The notes under the pieces: model-generated
The model's input: only the letters and a program-made list of their open reading frames with translations
What the model was told of the DNA's origin: nothing
Database searches by the model: none
From: Xaviernesmea oryzae
GTDB taxonomy: Bacteria; Pseudomonadota; Alphaproteobacteria; Rhizobiales; Rhizobiaceae
Direction of reading: 5' to 3'
Length of the DNA stretch: 64,000 nt
Assembly (NCBI RefSeq): GCF_900109605.1
Contig: NZ_FOAM01000011.1
Location: 124,001-188,000 of the forward strand
Part shown: in pieces, positions 27,367-37,700 of the stretch
How the letters are laid out: every line of letters begins with the position of its first letter
Numbering within the stretch: position 1 is the stretch's first letter
Translations under genes and position numbers: made by a program

Positions 27367-29325
27367 ATGGCATTGGCCAGCAGCGACACCGCGACCTCCC
27401 TGCCTGTCGGCCCCTTGAGCGAGACCGCCGATCTGCCTTGGCACGGCCGTCTTGGTCGCCTGCTGCCGCAGGGGCGGGCCGGTCTGTCCAGTCTGCTCCT
27501 GGTTCTGCTCCTGGTCGGAGCTGTCGAATGGATCACCCGTCGTTCCGGCACGGAAGCGCTCGCCTTTCTGCTCGATCCGCTGCGCCCAGGCCTGGCCACA
27601 GCCGGTCTGGTGATTCTGCTGGCGCTCAGCGTAGATGCATTGGCCGGGCGGCGCTATCTCGGTCTGCTGGTGCTTCTGCCGCTGGCATTGCTGCCCGCTT
27701 TCATCAGCCGGCAGAAACAGCTCTTTCTCTCCGATCCGCTCTATCCAGCCGATCTGCTTTTCGGTCGTCAGGTCATGGCGCTGATGCCGGTGCTGGTGCG
27801 CGACCGGCCGCTAATGGCCGCAGCCGTCGTCTTTGGTCTTCTGGCGCTTCTCGTTGGCCTTGCGCTGACGCTGCGGCTCTGTTGGCGGCGCTTTCCGGTG
27901 CTTTCCCTTCGCCAGCGGCTGAAACGGCTGGCCGTGGTACTGCCGATCATGGTCGCGCTTGTGCCCTTTCTCGATTATCACAATTATTTCTGGCTACGTG
28001 ACCGGCTGCGCATCGTGCCGATCATGTGGGATCAGACAGAGAACTATCGGCACAATGGCTTCCTGATGGCTTTCGCGCTCAATGCGCCGATGGCCCGCGT
28101 CAGCGCGCCATCAGGCTATAGCGCCGAGGCGATCCACCGCATGGATCCGGGCCCGGTGCCCTTCGGCACCACCCACCGCACCAGCCCCGATGTGATCATG
28201 GTGATGAGCGAATCGCTCTTCGATCCCACGCGGCTGCCCAGGCTCCAGCTGAGCCCGGACCCTATGCCGACCATGCGGGCGCTGCAGTCGGGCCATGTCT
28301 TCTCGCCTGAATTTGGCGGCATGACCGCCAATGTCGAGTTCGAGGCGCTGACCGGCTTTTCCAATGCTTTCCTGCCTTACGGCAGCATTCCCTATCAGCA
28401 ATATGTACGCGAGAGCCTGCCGTCGCTTGCCGCCTTTTTCCGCGCGGAAGGCTATGTGGCGCGCGCCATCCATCCTTTCCAGCGCTGGTTCTGGAACCGC
28501 GAGACCGTCTATTCGGCTTTTGGCTTCGAGGAATTTCGCTCCGAAGAGCGGCTGCCGCCGCTCGACAAGCGTGGCCAGTTCGCTTCCGACGACGCGCTGA
28601 TGGGCGAAATCATGCGCCAGGCCGATCTGCTGGACCGGCCCTTCTTCTTCTTCGCCGTCACGCTGCAGGGCCATGGCCCTTACGAGGCCGGACGCTATCC
28701 GACCGAGACCGTCACCGTTACGGGCGATCTGCCGGACGCCGAGCGCGCGGCGCTGTCGACCTATGCGCAAGGCGTTCAGGAGGCGGACAAGGCATTGGCG
28801 CGGCTGATCGACTGGGCCGAACAGCGCGATCGCGAGACGATCATCCTGCTCTTTGGCGACCATCTGCCGCCGCTCAACGCCGTCTATCCCGAAAGCGGCT
28901 TCATGCCCGATGTGACGGCGGCGCGCAAAGGCAAGCCGGCCGACATGGCGCTTCAGCACGAGACGCCGCTGATCCTCTGGTCGAACCGCACGGGCCCCGT
29001 GCGCGATCTCGGCACCATAAGCCCTGCTTTGCTGCCCTACCATCTTTTGAAGGCCGGCGGGTTCGAACATCCCTTCTATACTGAGTTCCTCGGCAAGGTG
29101 GCAGCACGCTATAGTGTGCTCGACCGACATCTGCTTCTCAACGCGCAGGGCAAAGCCGCACCCGACTGGCTGCAGGCGCGCAAGCTCGATCCGCTGCTGG
29201 CGGACTACCGCATGCTTCAGCATGACATGCTGTTCGGCCGCCGCCATGGCTCGGATCCCTTCTTCCGGGGCGACGACCGGCTATTGGCCAACGAGGGACA
29301 GCATCCGGGGCGCTTTGGCGGCTGA
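27367..29325 (+). CDS. LTA synthase-family sulfatase / phosphoglycerol transferase
   Basis: 652 residues from the ATG at 27367 (AAGGA just upstream). About five N-terminal membrane helices (roughly residues 38–215) precede a periplasmic alkaline-phosphatase-fold domain. LTA-synthase-type motifs are visible: PDVIMVMSES (metal Glu), GGMTANVEFEALTGFSN (contains the Thr nucleophile), NRETVYSAFGF and LFGDHLPPL (metal Asp/His). In rhizobia such enzymes can add phosphoglycerol to periplasmic glucans (CgmB-like) or to other polymers; the acceptor here is inferred. Possible phosphate regulation fits an enzyme that consumes phospholipid head groups. Confidence 0.85.
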   Translation: MALASSDTATSLPVGPLSETADLPWHGRLGRLLPQGRAGLSSLLLVLLLVGAVEWITRRSGTEALAFLLDPLRPGLATAGLVILLALSVDALAGRRYLGLLVLLPLALLPAFISRQKQLFLSDPLYPADLLFGRQVMALMPVLVRDRPLMAAAVVFGLLALLVGLALTLRLCWRRFPVLSLRQRLKRLAVVLPIMVALVPFLDYHNYFWLRDRLRIVPIMWDQTENYRHNGFLMAFALNAPMARVSAPSGYSAEAIHRMDPGPVPFGTTHRTSPDVIMVMSESLFDPTRLPRLQLSPDPMPTMRALQSGHVFSPEFGGMTANVEFEALTGFSNAFLPYGSIPYQQYVRESLPSLAAFFRAEGYVARAIHPFQRWFWNRETVYSAFGFEEFRSEERLPPLDKRGQFASDDALMGEIMRQADLLDRPFFFFAVTLQGHGPYEAGRYPTETVTVTGDLPDAERAALSTYAQGVQEADKALARLIDWAEQRDRETIILLFGDHLPPLNAVYPESGFMPDVTAARKGKPADMALQHETPLILWSNRTGPVRDLGTISPALLPYHLLKAGGFEHPFYTEFLGKVAARYSVLDRHLLLNAQGKAAPDWLQARKLDPLLADYRMLQHDMLFGRRHGSDPFFRGDDRLLANEGQHPGRFGG

Positions 29326-29405
29326 GGGGAACGAGCCATCTTGCCAAATGGCGGCATCAGGCGGAAAAGCAGGGCCGTTCCTGGAAGAAGAAGGTCCCGC
29401 AACCG

Positions 29406-29969
29406 ATGGTGCATCTCGACGAAACCGCCAAGCGTCTGTTTGGCAAGCCATTGGAGGCACTCGGCAATGCCGAGCGCCGGGTGCTGCACAAGGCCAAGAC
29501 CCGCCAGCCGGTTTCCGAGGATCTCAATGTCACATTCGAAGCCCAGCAATCGTTCGGCGACCAGCTGGCCGACAGCATTGCCCGGATCGGTGGCTCTTGG
29601 ACTTTCATCATCAGCTTCCTCTTGTTCCTGGCGGTCTGGGCCTTTGCCAACACGGTGCTTTTGACGCGCGACGCCTTCGATCCCTACCCCTTCATCTTTC
29701 TCAACCTGGTCCTCTCCATGGTGGCCGCGATCCAGGCGCCGATCATCATGATGTCACAGAACCGGCAGGCAACGCGCGACCGGCTGGATGCGAGCAAGGA
29801 TTATGAGGTGAACCTGCGCTCGGAGATCGAGCTCATCTCCCTGCACAACAAGGTCGATACGATCCTGATCGCTGAAATCGCCAAGCTCCAGAACGAAGTC
29901 GCGCGCCTGCACGCGCGGCTCGACCGGGCGGGCGAGGCCGAGCCTGAAACGAGCGCGTCCGAAACCTGA
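29406..29969 (+). CDS. DUF1003 membrane protein
   Basis: 187 residues. A soluble N-terminus leads into two closely spaced membrane helices (TFIISFLLFLAVWAFANTV and FIFLNLVLSMVAAIQAPIIMM), followed by the family signature SQNRQATRDRLDASKDYEVNLRSE and a C-terminal coiled coil (EIAKLQNEVARLHARLDR). The function of DUF1003 proteins is unknown; an ion or metal transport link has been suggested for some. It lies 80 bp after the phosphoglycerol transferase and may be co-transcribed. Confidence 0.9.
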   Translation: MVHLDETAKRLFGKPLEALGNAERRVLHKAKTRQPVSEDLNVTFEAQQSFGDQLADSIARIGGSWTFIISFLLFLAVWAFANTVLLTRDAFDPYPFIFLNLVLSMVAAIQAPIIMMSQNRQATRDRLDASKDYEVNLRSEIELISLHNKVDTILIAEIAKLQNEVARLHARLDRAGEAEPETSASET

Positions 29970-30199
29970 CCGCGCCGTCGACCCGGAGTTGGCGAAGCGA
30001 TGCCGTGGCGCAAATGCACAAAGTTTAAAAAAAGCTTACCGAATGCGGGGCTTCGGCGCTTTCCGCCTTGTGTTGGCGGGCGGGCTTGCTACCGGTGGAA
30101 GAAGAGAAGATTCGGCCGCGGACGCGGCGGCAGACGCGGACCTTTCCGTTTCGGCCACGCGTCCTATGTTGCAGGCGATCGAACAGGGTTTGGAAGCGA

Positions 30200-30814
30200 A
30201 TGACGGTTCTGCGTGGGCGGATGACGAAGCGGATGCGGCTGGCAAGAACCGGCATGCTGGCGGCCATAGGGCTGGCCTTGGTGGGTTGCGGCACACAGGC
30301 GAAGAACGATACGTTCAGCCTCTCCTCAATGCCCAGGATCGAAGGACCGGCCTCGACCCATCGGCAGATCCTCGTGCCGGAGCCGACCGCAATCAAGGCG
30401 ATCGACAGCGAGAATATCGTTGTCCGGCTCAAGGACTCCGAACTGCAATATCTCGCCCAGTCACAATGGAGCGACCGCCTGCCGCGCCTTGTTCAGGCCA
30501 AGCTGGTGCAGGCTTTCGAGAATACCGGAAAGGTCGGCGGCGTCGGCAAGCCGGGCGAGGGGCTGGCGATCGATTATCAGGTCGTGACCGAAATTCGCAG
30601 TTTCGAGGTCAATACCGTCAGCGGCGACAGCGCGACGGTCGAAATCTTCGCCAAGATCGTCAATGACCGCAACGGCACGGTGCGCGCGCAAAAATCCTTC
30701 CGCGCTGTCATGCCCGCCCGTGGCAGCGGCCGCCCCGCGCTCATCGGGGCGCTCGACGCCGCCTTCGCCAAGGTCGCTGCCGATATTGTCAGCTGGACCT
30801 TGGTCTCGATCTGA
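30200..30814 (+). CDS. ABC-type transport auxiliary lipoprotein (PqiC-like)
   Basis: About 204 residues with a lipoprotein signal: hydrophobic LAAIGLALVGC, lipidated Cys30 if translation starts at 30200 (30221 and 30233 are alternatives). The mature part carries the ABC_trans_aux pattern: YLAQSQWSDRLPRLVQAKLVQAFENTG and a later strand-rich segment ending RAQKSFRAVMPA. In this family the lipoprotein partners an MCE (MlaD/PqiB) protein and an ABC transporter for lipid transport across the periplasm. None of those partners is adjacent, which is unusual. Confidence 0.85.
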   Translation: MTVLRGRMTKRMRLARTGMLAAIGLALVGCGTQAKNDTFSLSSMPRIEGPASTHRQILVPEPTAIKAIDSENIVVRLKDSELQYLAQSQWSDRLPRLVQAKLVQAFENTGKVGGVGKPGEGLAIDYQVVTEIRSFEVNTVSGDSATVEIFAKIVNDRNGTVRAQKSFRAVMPARGSGRPALIGALDAAFAKVAADIVSWTLVSI

Positions 30815-31045
30815 TCGAACAGGCTTGTCCTGGTTATTCGGTGTGGCGTGAGGGCTGCACCGACAGGCGAGCCCGAAGGTCGGTCATGCCCGACCGCATT
30901 CCGCCCTAGCAATTTAACCGCTTCGGTCCCAGAACTGGCCCGTACCCACGCGAGCGCAGGTGCGGACCAAAAATCTTTTGCGCCTTGTATTCCCCTAAGG
31001 CTGCCTATGGCGGACCGCCGGCCTCGGAAGGCCGGTGATGCCGCG

Positions 31046-31324
31046 TCAATGCGTGCCGGTCTGTGTCAGCGCAATCTGGTTGACCACCTCATCCACGCCC
31101 TCGACCCGCCGCGCGATTTCCTCGGCTTGGGCGATCTCTTTCTGGCTGCCGGCAAGCCCGCCGAGCGTCACGCCGTTGCCATGGGAAATCACGCTGATGC
31201 CCGTTGCATCAAGCGCATGATCAGCAGCCAGCGCATCCGCCACACGGCTTTCCAGCGCCGCCACACCATTGGCTGCCTGTTCTTTCGCCGGGGCCTCGTG
31301 GAACATTCTTTCCTTATAGACCAT
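31046..31324 (-). CDS. BON domain protein
   Basis: 92 residues from the ATG at 31324, chosen because AGGAGG lies eight bases upstream; the frame begins earlier at 31342. One BON domain spans most of it, with alternating helices and strands (ESRVADALAADHALD, GISVISHGNGVTLGG, EEIARRVEGVDEVVNQI). BON domains are thought to bind membranes. No signal peptide is evident. Such short BON proteins occur in stress-related loci. Confidence 0.82.
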   Translation of the reverse strand: MVYKERMFHEAPAKEQAANGVAALESRVADALAADHALDATGISVISHGNGVTLGGLAGSQKEIAQAEEIARRVEGVDEVVNQIALTQTGTH

Positions 31325-31715
31325 CGCTTCATCCTCCTGCATCGTCGCGCGCGGCTCGTTAATTGCCGGCTTTCTATCCTCTTGATAATGCTGAAAGGGG
31401 CGCTTTGGTTCAGGCCAAGCGGTGTTGCTTTCCCCAATTTCCCTGCAAGCCGGCCAAACCGGGTGCTGTACAGAGGCGCGTCAGATCATCGACGTGACAA
31501 GCGCGAATGATCAGGGACAACCGTCCTTGCCTTGAAACAGAATGCGGGAAATCACCACGCGCCCATCGGCAGCAAACCTCCGTGATCCGCAGATGTTACC
31601 GCCGACGGTCAGCAATCCGCTGCCACGATTTCTCCCCATAAAAGAGCCCGCGCCGGTTTCCCGACGCGGGCTCTTTTGATCGTCAGTGCTGCCGAGCGGC
31701 GCCCGTGGGCGGGCC
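31325..31715. other. Intergenic region BON–GPR, with terminator
   Basis: 391 bases without a gene. The last 80 bases hold the terminator of the GPR-like gene (31640–31677). Short frames here cross that terminator and are not credible. Confidence 0.6.
31640..31677 (-). terminator. Terminator of the GPR-like gene
   Basis: AAAAGAGCCCGCG pairs with CGCGGGCTCTTTT across a 12-nt loop, a perfect 13-bp stem whose ends form T runs on both strands. It lies 38 bp beyond the stop codon of the giant gene. Confidence 0.85.
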
Positions 31716-34700
31716 TTAGCTGAAGCGGCCGGCGGCGTGGGCAAGCATGGTGTAGACCTTGCCGGTATCCGACGTCAAATAGGTCTGCGTCATCGTCCGG
31801 TCGCGGTCGTTGCGGGCCACGTCGGAGAGCAGGCGCTCGAAATCGGCGATATAGCGATCGACGGCCGTGCGGAATTCCGGCTCGCGGTCATATTTGCGCT
31901 TGATCTCGTCAAAGGTCTGCTGGCCCTTCAGCGTGTAGAGACGGCGGGTAAAGACGTCCCGCTCTCCCCGCTGATAACGGCGCCACAGATCGATCGATGC
32001 TTCATGGTCGATTGCGCGGGCAATATCGACCGAGAGCGAGTTCAGCGACTCCATGACATGGCGTGGATTGCGGCTTTCCGGCTGGGCCCGCTGCGGTTCG
32101 GCCATGCGCGGCGCCTGGCTATCCTGGCCTGCATCCTCGCGAGAGGCGGCACGCAGGAGGTCACGCATCCAGCCGCTGCCAACCTGCGAAGGCTCGTCCA
32201 CCGGGGCGGACTGGCGGGAATCAAGACCCAGGCTGCCCCGCAGGAAGTCGGGGTCGACGCTGTCGCGACGCGGCGCCGGGGCGGGCTGCTGCGCACGGCC
32301 GGCCGGCTGTGCAGTGGTTGCCTGGCGCTGGCTGCCGCGTGGGTCGACCTGTCGTTGTGCAGGCTCAGAGGCGACGGTGCTGGTGCGACGGGCCGGTTCG
32401 GCCGGCGGCTCTGCGCGGGTGCGCGCCTCCGGCGCCGGGCTTGCCGCCCGCTGTTGCGGCGGCGCGACCGAATAGGCCGGCGACGGCGCATAGGCTTGCG
32501 GTGCCTGTGGCGCATAGGCCTGCTGGGCCTGTGGTGCCGGTGCCGCGATCTGCTGGGCTGCAGGGCGTAGCGCAGCCTGAAGCGCGGCCGAGGCGGACGA
32601 GGCCGCGCCACGCGGCAGGCCGACTTCGAGCTGTGCAGAGGAGCGGCCGATGATATCGGACAGTTCCTGCAGCGCCTTGATCTGCTCGCTGACGGCACGG
32701 CGCATGGCGCTGGCGCTTTCCTTGGCCTCTTCCGGAAGGTCGAAGGCCCCGCGGCGCAGCTCGTCGCGCGTGGCATCGAGCTCGTGACGGATGTCTGCGG
32801 CCGACCGGCGCAGCTCGTCGGACGCATCGGCGAAGCGGCCGACCGCCTCTTCCATCGCATGGCGCAGCGCATCGGTGGAGGCAAGCGCATGGCGCTCGGC
32901 GTCGGTCAACGTGCCGCGCACCTGATCATAGGCCTGGCTGACGGCGCCGGTGAGATGGCCGGCAAACTGCGTCGCACGGCCTTCGGCCCGGGCGAAGAGA
33001 TCCTCGACCGAAGAGCCGGCTTCCGCACCGGCCTGGGCCATCTGCTGGCGCAGCGTGTCGGCGGCATGGGTGGCGCGCTGTTCGGTTTCCGAAAGCATGC
33101 GTCCGACATCGCCGAAGGCGGTGTGGATGCCGTCCCGCAGGTTCTGCGCAACTTCGCCCGAGCGCTGTTCTGCCCGTTCGAAAGCGCCGTTCACGAAGCC
33201 TTCGACCGCACGCATGGTCGTCTGGATCTCGTCCGACCGGTTCACAAGCCCCTCGGACAGGGTGCGCAAGGCATCCTGGCGTTCGTTGAGCGTGCTGGCG
33301 AGATTGGACTGCGCAGCGCCGAGCAGTTCGGAGGCCTGCGAGAGAACCTGCGCCTGCTGGTCGAATTGCTGGGCGATGCCGCCAAAGCGCGACAGTGCCC
33401 CGGTCGAGACATCGGCGAGGCGGCCGATCTTGTCGTCTACCAGATGAATGGCGGCGGAGAGAACCCCGGCCGTCCGCTCGGTGGTGGCCGCGACGTTTTC
33501 ACGCGTCGCGCCGAGCTTCTCGTCGATTTCGGCAAGACGGGCGGTCGATTGTTCGAGCACGGAGCCGATCGCCGCATTGTTGGCCGACAGGCGCTCGATG
33601 AGGCCTGCGGCGGCGGTCTGCAGCCGGCCTTCCATATTGCGCAGCGATTCCGCCGTGCCTTCGGCGCGGCCAACAAGCGCATTGATCGTCTCGTCGGTGC
33701 GCGTGGTGATGGCATCGACCATGGCTACGCTTTCGCTGCGCAGCCGCTGGGCCGATTGCTCGGCGGCGGCGGCAAGCTGCTCGGCGGCTTCGCGGCCTGT
33801 CGCGGCATAGCGCTCGACCATGGGCGCAGCCTGCTGTTCGATCAGACGCGCCAGCTCGGCCGTACGGCCCGACAGCAGGGAGTTGATGTCGCGGGTGCGT
33901 TCGTCCAGCGTCGTGCGGATCGTGTCGCCCCGTGCGGCCAGCGCCTTTTCGGCCTCGGTCATCGAGCGTTCGAACTGCGTGCTCTGGTCGGCCAGCTGGT
34001 TCTGGGCGGCGGCGGCACGGCGCATCGCGCTGTCGGTGGCTTCCGCCACCGAGCGGGCGAGCTCGGCGCTGCGGATTGCCGCCGAAGCCGCGGTGTTGTC
34101 GAGCCCCTGCTGGAACTCGGCCTGGCGTGCCGCCAGTGCTGCGGCGAAATCCTCGCCGGTACGGGCCAGCTGCTCGGCCGAGCGCTGCGTTTCGTCGTCA
34201 AGCTGGCGGGAGACATCGCCCACGGCGCCGCGCAGGCTGCCGACGAACTCCGAGGCCTTGCCCTCGATGGTGCGGCTGACCGCGTCGAGGCCGACATGGA
34301 GCGCGCGATCCATCGTTTCCAGCCGCTCGTCGATGCGCGCGGTCTGTGCTTCGGCAACCGACGCGATGCGATCGGCGGCTTCGGCGCTGGCGCGGTCGAT
34401 CCGCTCGCCATGAAGCGCCATGGCATCGCTGACGCGGCCGGTCGCCAGATCGCCCATCCGGCCGAGTTCGGTCGAATGCTGTGCCAGACTGTCGGAGATC
34501 CGGTTGACGACGGTCTCGCTGGTGCGATCCACCGTTTCCATTCCCCCCTGCAGCGTTTCCACCACACGACCTGCGGCCTGCTGGCCAGCGAGGTCGAGCG
34601 CGTCGATCGATCCGGCGACGGTGTCGCTAATGTCTCGACCGGCGCGGTCCAGCAGACCGGCGACGCCGGTGACGCTGTCATGAATGCGGCTTTCGAGACC

Positions 34701-37700
34701 AGACAGGGTCGTTTCGACACGCTGCCCGGTTTCATCCAGACGGGTGTTGATGCCGGCTGCAGAGGCGTCCATGCGGGCGCTGAGCAGTTCCGTGGCGCGG
34801 CCGATCTCGCCGGCCGTCTCGCCCAGCCGCTGTGCGACTTGGCCGACGCTCGAGCGCAGGCGCTCGTCCAGCGCCTCGGCGCTCGTCTCGATCACCTCGC
34901 GCAGCTGGTCCTGGCGCTGTTCGAGCGACATGTCCAGCATGCTGCCGCTTGCGGCCAGCGTCGTGGCCATGGAGGTCGTCTGTTCCTCGAAATTCTCCGA
35001 CAGGCGGCTGGTGCTTTCCGCCACCACGGCCTCGAAGGCGCGCACGCCGCTGTCGAAGGCGCCGCGAATGCGTTCATCGGCCCCATCGAGACGCGCGACG
35101 ACATCGTTCGAGCGCGCCGTCAGCGTCTGGCCGATCTCGGCCGAGCGGCTGGCGAGCGCCATCGTCAGCTCGTTGGTCTGGCTTGCAAGCGCGGACACGG
35201 CGTCGCCGGAGGCATCGGACAGGCTGCGGGCCGTGTCCTCGATCTGCCGGCTCATCTGCGACGCGATGCCCGATGTCCGGTTCTCCATATCGGAGGCGAT
35301 GGTCGATACGCGGCTCGTCATGTCCTGGGCAATGCCGGAAACACGTTCGCTCAGCGTCCGGTCGATTTCGCCGACATGATCGGTGAGGGTTTCGGCGATG
35401 GTCGCCGCGCGCAGCGACATCGTATCCGCCAGTTCCTCGCCAGTGCTTGCCAGCCTTTCGACCATATCGCCGGCCCGCGCGGTGATGGTGCCGCTGATCT
35501 CGGCCGTATGGTGCGCGAGAACGCCGTTGAGAACGGCGGCCTGGCTGGCCACGGTGTCGCGCAACACGCGGCCGCCGGCGGTCATGCTCTGCTCCAGCCG
35601 CTCGGCGCTGCCGTTGACGGCCTGCTCGAGATCGGCGGTCGAGCGCGCCAGGGCGCCGGTGATGGCGTCCGTCCGCGTAGTCAGCAGGCTATCGAGACGC
35701 TCGCTCTGCTCGCCAAAGCTGCGCTCCAGGCTTTCGGCCTTGCCGGCAAAGACGCCATCGAGCGTTTCAGCGGACTGGCCGACAGCGGAGGACAGCGCCT
35801 GCGTGCGGCTGGCAAGCACGGCGTCGATCTGCCGGCTGTTGTGATCGAGCAGGGTGCCGGTGTCGTTGATGAGGCCAGCCAGGCGCATGGCTCGCTGGTC
35901 CAGGGCACCTTCGACGCGCGCGGCCGATTCCGCCAGGCTGTCATGGTGACGGTTGAACAGCGCGTCGATGCGGCCGGCGCCACCTTCCAGCGCTTCTTCC
36001 ATCTGCTGCGTCGAGAGAGCCAGCACGCCAGAGAGCGAGCCGGTCTGCTCCTCGAGCACCTTGCCAAGACGTTCGAAGCGATCTGCGCCGGCTTCGATCG
36101 TCTGGTCGATCTGGTCGGCCGAGAGCGCCAGCATGCCCGAAAGCGTGCCGGTGCGGTCTTCAAGAACCTCCGCCAGCTGATCGCCGGCCGCGCGCAGGCT
36201 CGTTTCGACGGTCTGGGTGGCGTTGGACAGCGTTTCCGCATGGCGCGAGAGCATGCCGTCGAGCCGCTCGGTGTTGCCGGACAGCGTGGCGTCGATGGAT
36301 GCGACGGAGCCGTCGAGGATACCGGAGAGCGCCTGGGTGCGGGCCTCCAGCGTGCCATCCAGCCGTGCTGCCGTATCGCCCAAGGCGCCTTCGATCGTCT
36401 GGGTGGTGTCGGAAAGCATCTGTGCATGCCGGTTGACGAGCCCGCCCAGGCGTTCGCCATGGCTTTCCAGCGTGTCTTCCACCTGCTGCGCCGAGAGCGC
36501 CAGCACGCCCGACAGCGTGCCGGTGCGATCTTCCATCATCTGGCCGAGCTGGTCGGCGCTCTCGCGCAGGCTGCCTTCGATGGTGGCGGTGGCATCGGCC
36601 AGCGTTTCGCCGTGGCGGTTGAGCAGCGTGTCGAGTGCGGCTGTGCGATCGTCGATCGTGCTTTCAAGCGACTGGGTGGACAGCGCCAGCACCCCGGAGA
36701 GCGTACCGGTGCGTTCTTCCAGAAGAGCGGCCAGGCGATCGACTTCGCTGGTGAGGCTGGTCTCGATCGTCTGCGTGCCGCTGGTCAGAAGGGTCTCGTG
36801 GCGGCCGACCAGGCTGCCCAGGCGCTCGGCATGGTCGTCGAGTGTCTGCTCGATCGATGCGGTGGACAGGGCCATGACGCCCGAAAGCGCACCGGTGCGG
36901 TCTTCGATCAGGCGCCCGAGATCGTCGGCGGACTGGCGCAGGCTGCCCTCGATAGTCTCGGTCGCGCTGGCGGCAAGCCGCTCGTGGCGCTCGACGGCTT
37001 CGCTCAGGCGCGCGGCATGGCCGTCGAGCGTTTCCTCGATATGCTGGGCGGAGAGCGCCAGCACGCCGGAGACCGCGCCCGTGCGGTCCTCCATCATCTG
37101 GCCGAGCTCGGTCGCGGTGTCGCGCAAGCTTCCTTCGATCGCGTCCGTCGCGCCGGAGAGCGAGGTGCCGATCCGTTCGGAGTGGGTTGCCATGATCGCG
37201 TCGAGGCGGTTCGCGCCTTCTGCGATCGAGCTGTCGATGGCCTGGCTGCGCTCGTCCAGCAGGCTGGACAGCGTGCCCGTGTGGCGGCCAAGCAGGCCGT
37301 CGAATTCGCCGGTGGCCGATGTCAGGCGTTCGTCGAGCGCGCGTGTGCCAGCCGAGAGCGACCCATCGACAACGGCACCGGCTGCGGCAATCGCGTCCCG
37401 GGCGGCTTCGGCGGAGCGGGCAACACGGTCTTCGAAGCTCGCTTCGGTCGCGGTCAACATCTCGCCATGGCGTGCGAACAGGCTGTCCAGCCGCTCGGCA
37501 TTGCCATCCAGCGTCTGCTCGATCGATGCGGCGGACAGTGCCAGCATGCCGGAGAGGGCGCCCGTGCGATCTTCCACCAGACGGCCAAGCTCCGCGCTGC
37601 TCGTCTGCAGCGTGCTTTCGAAGGCCTGGCGACCCGTCGACAGCGTCGTGCCGATCTTTTCGCCATGGGAGGCCAGAAGGCCGTCAAACCGCTCGGCGCT

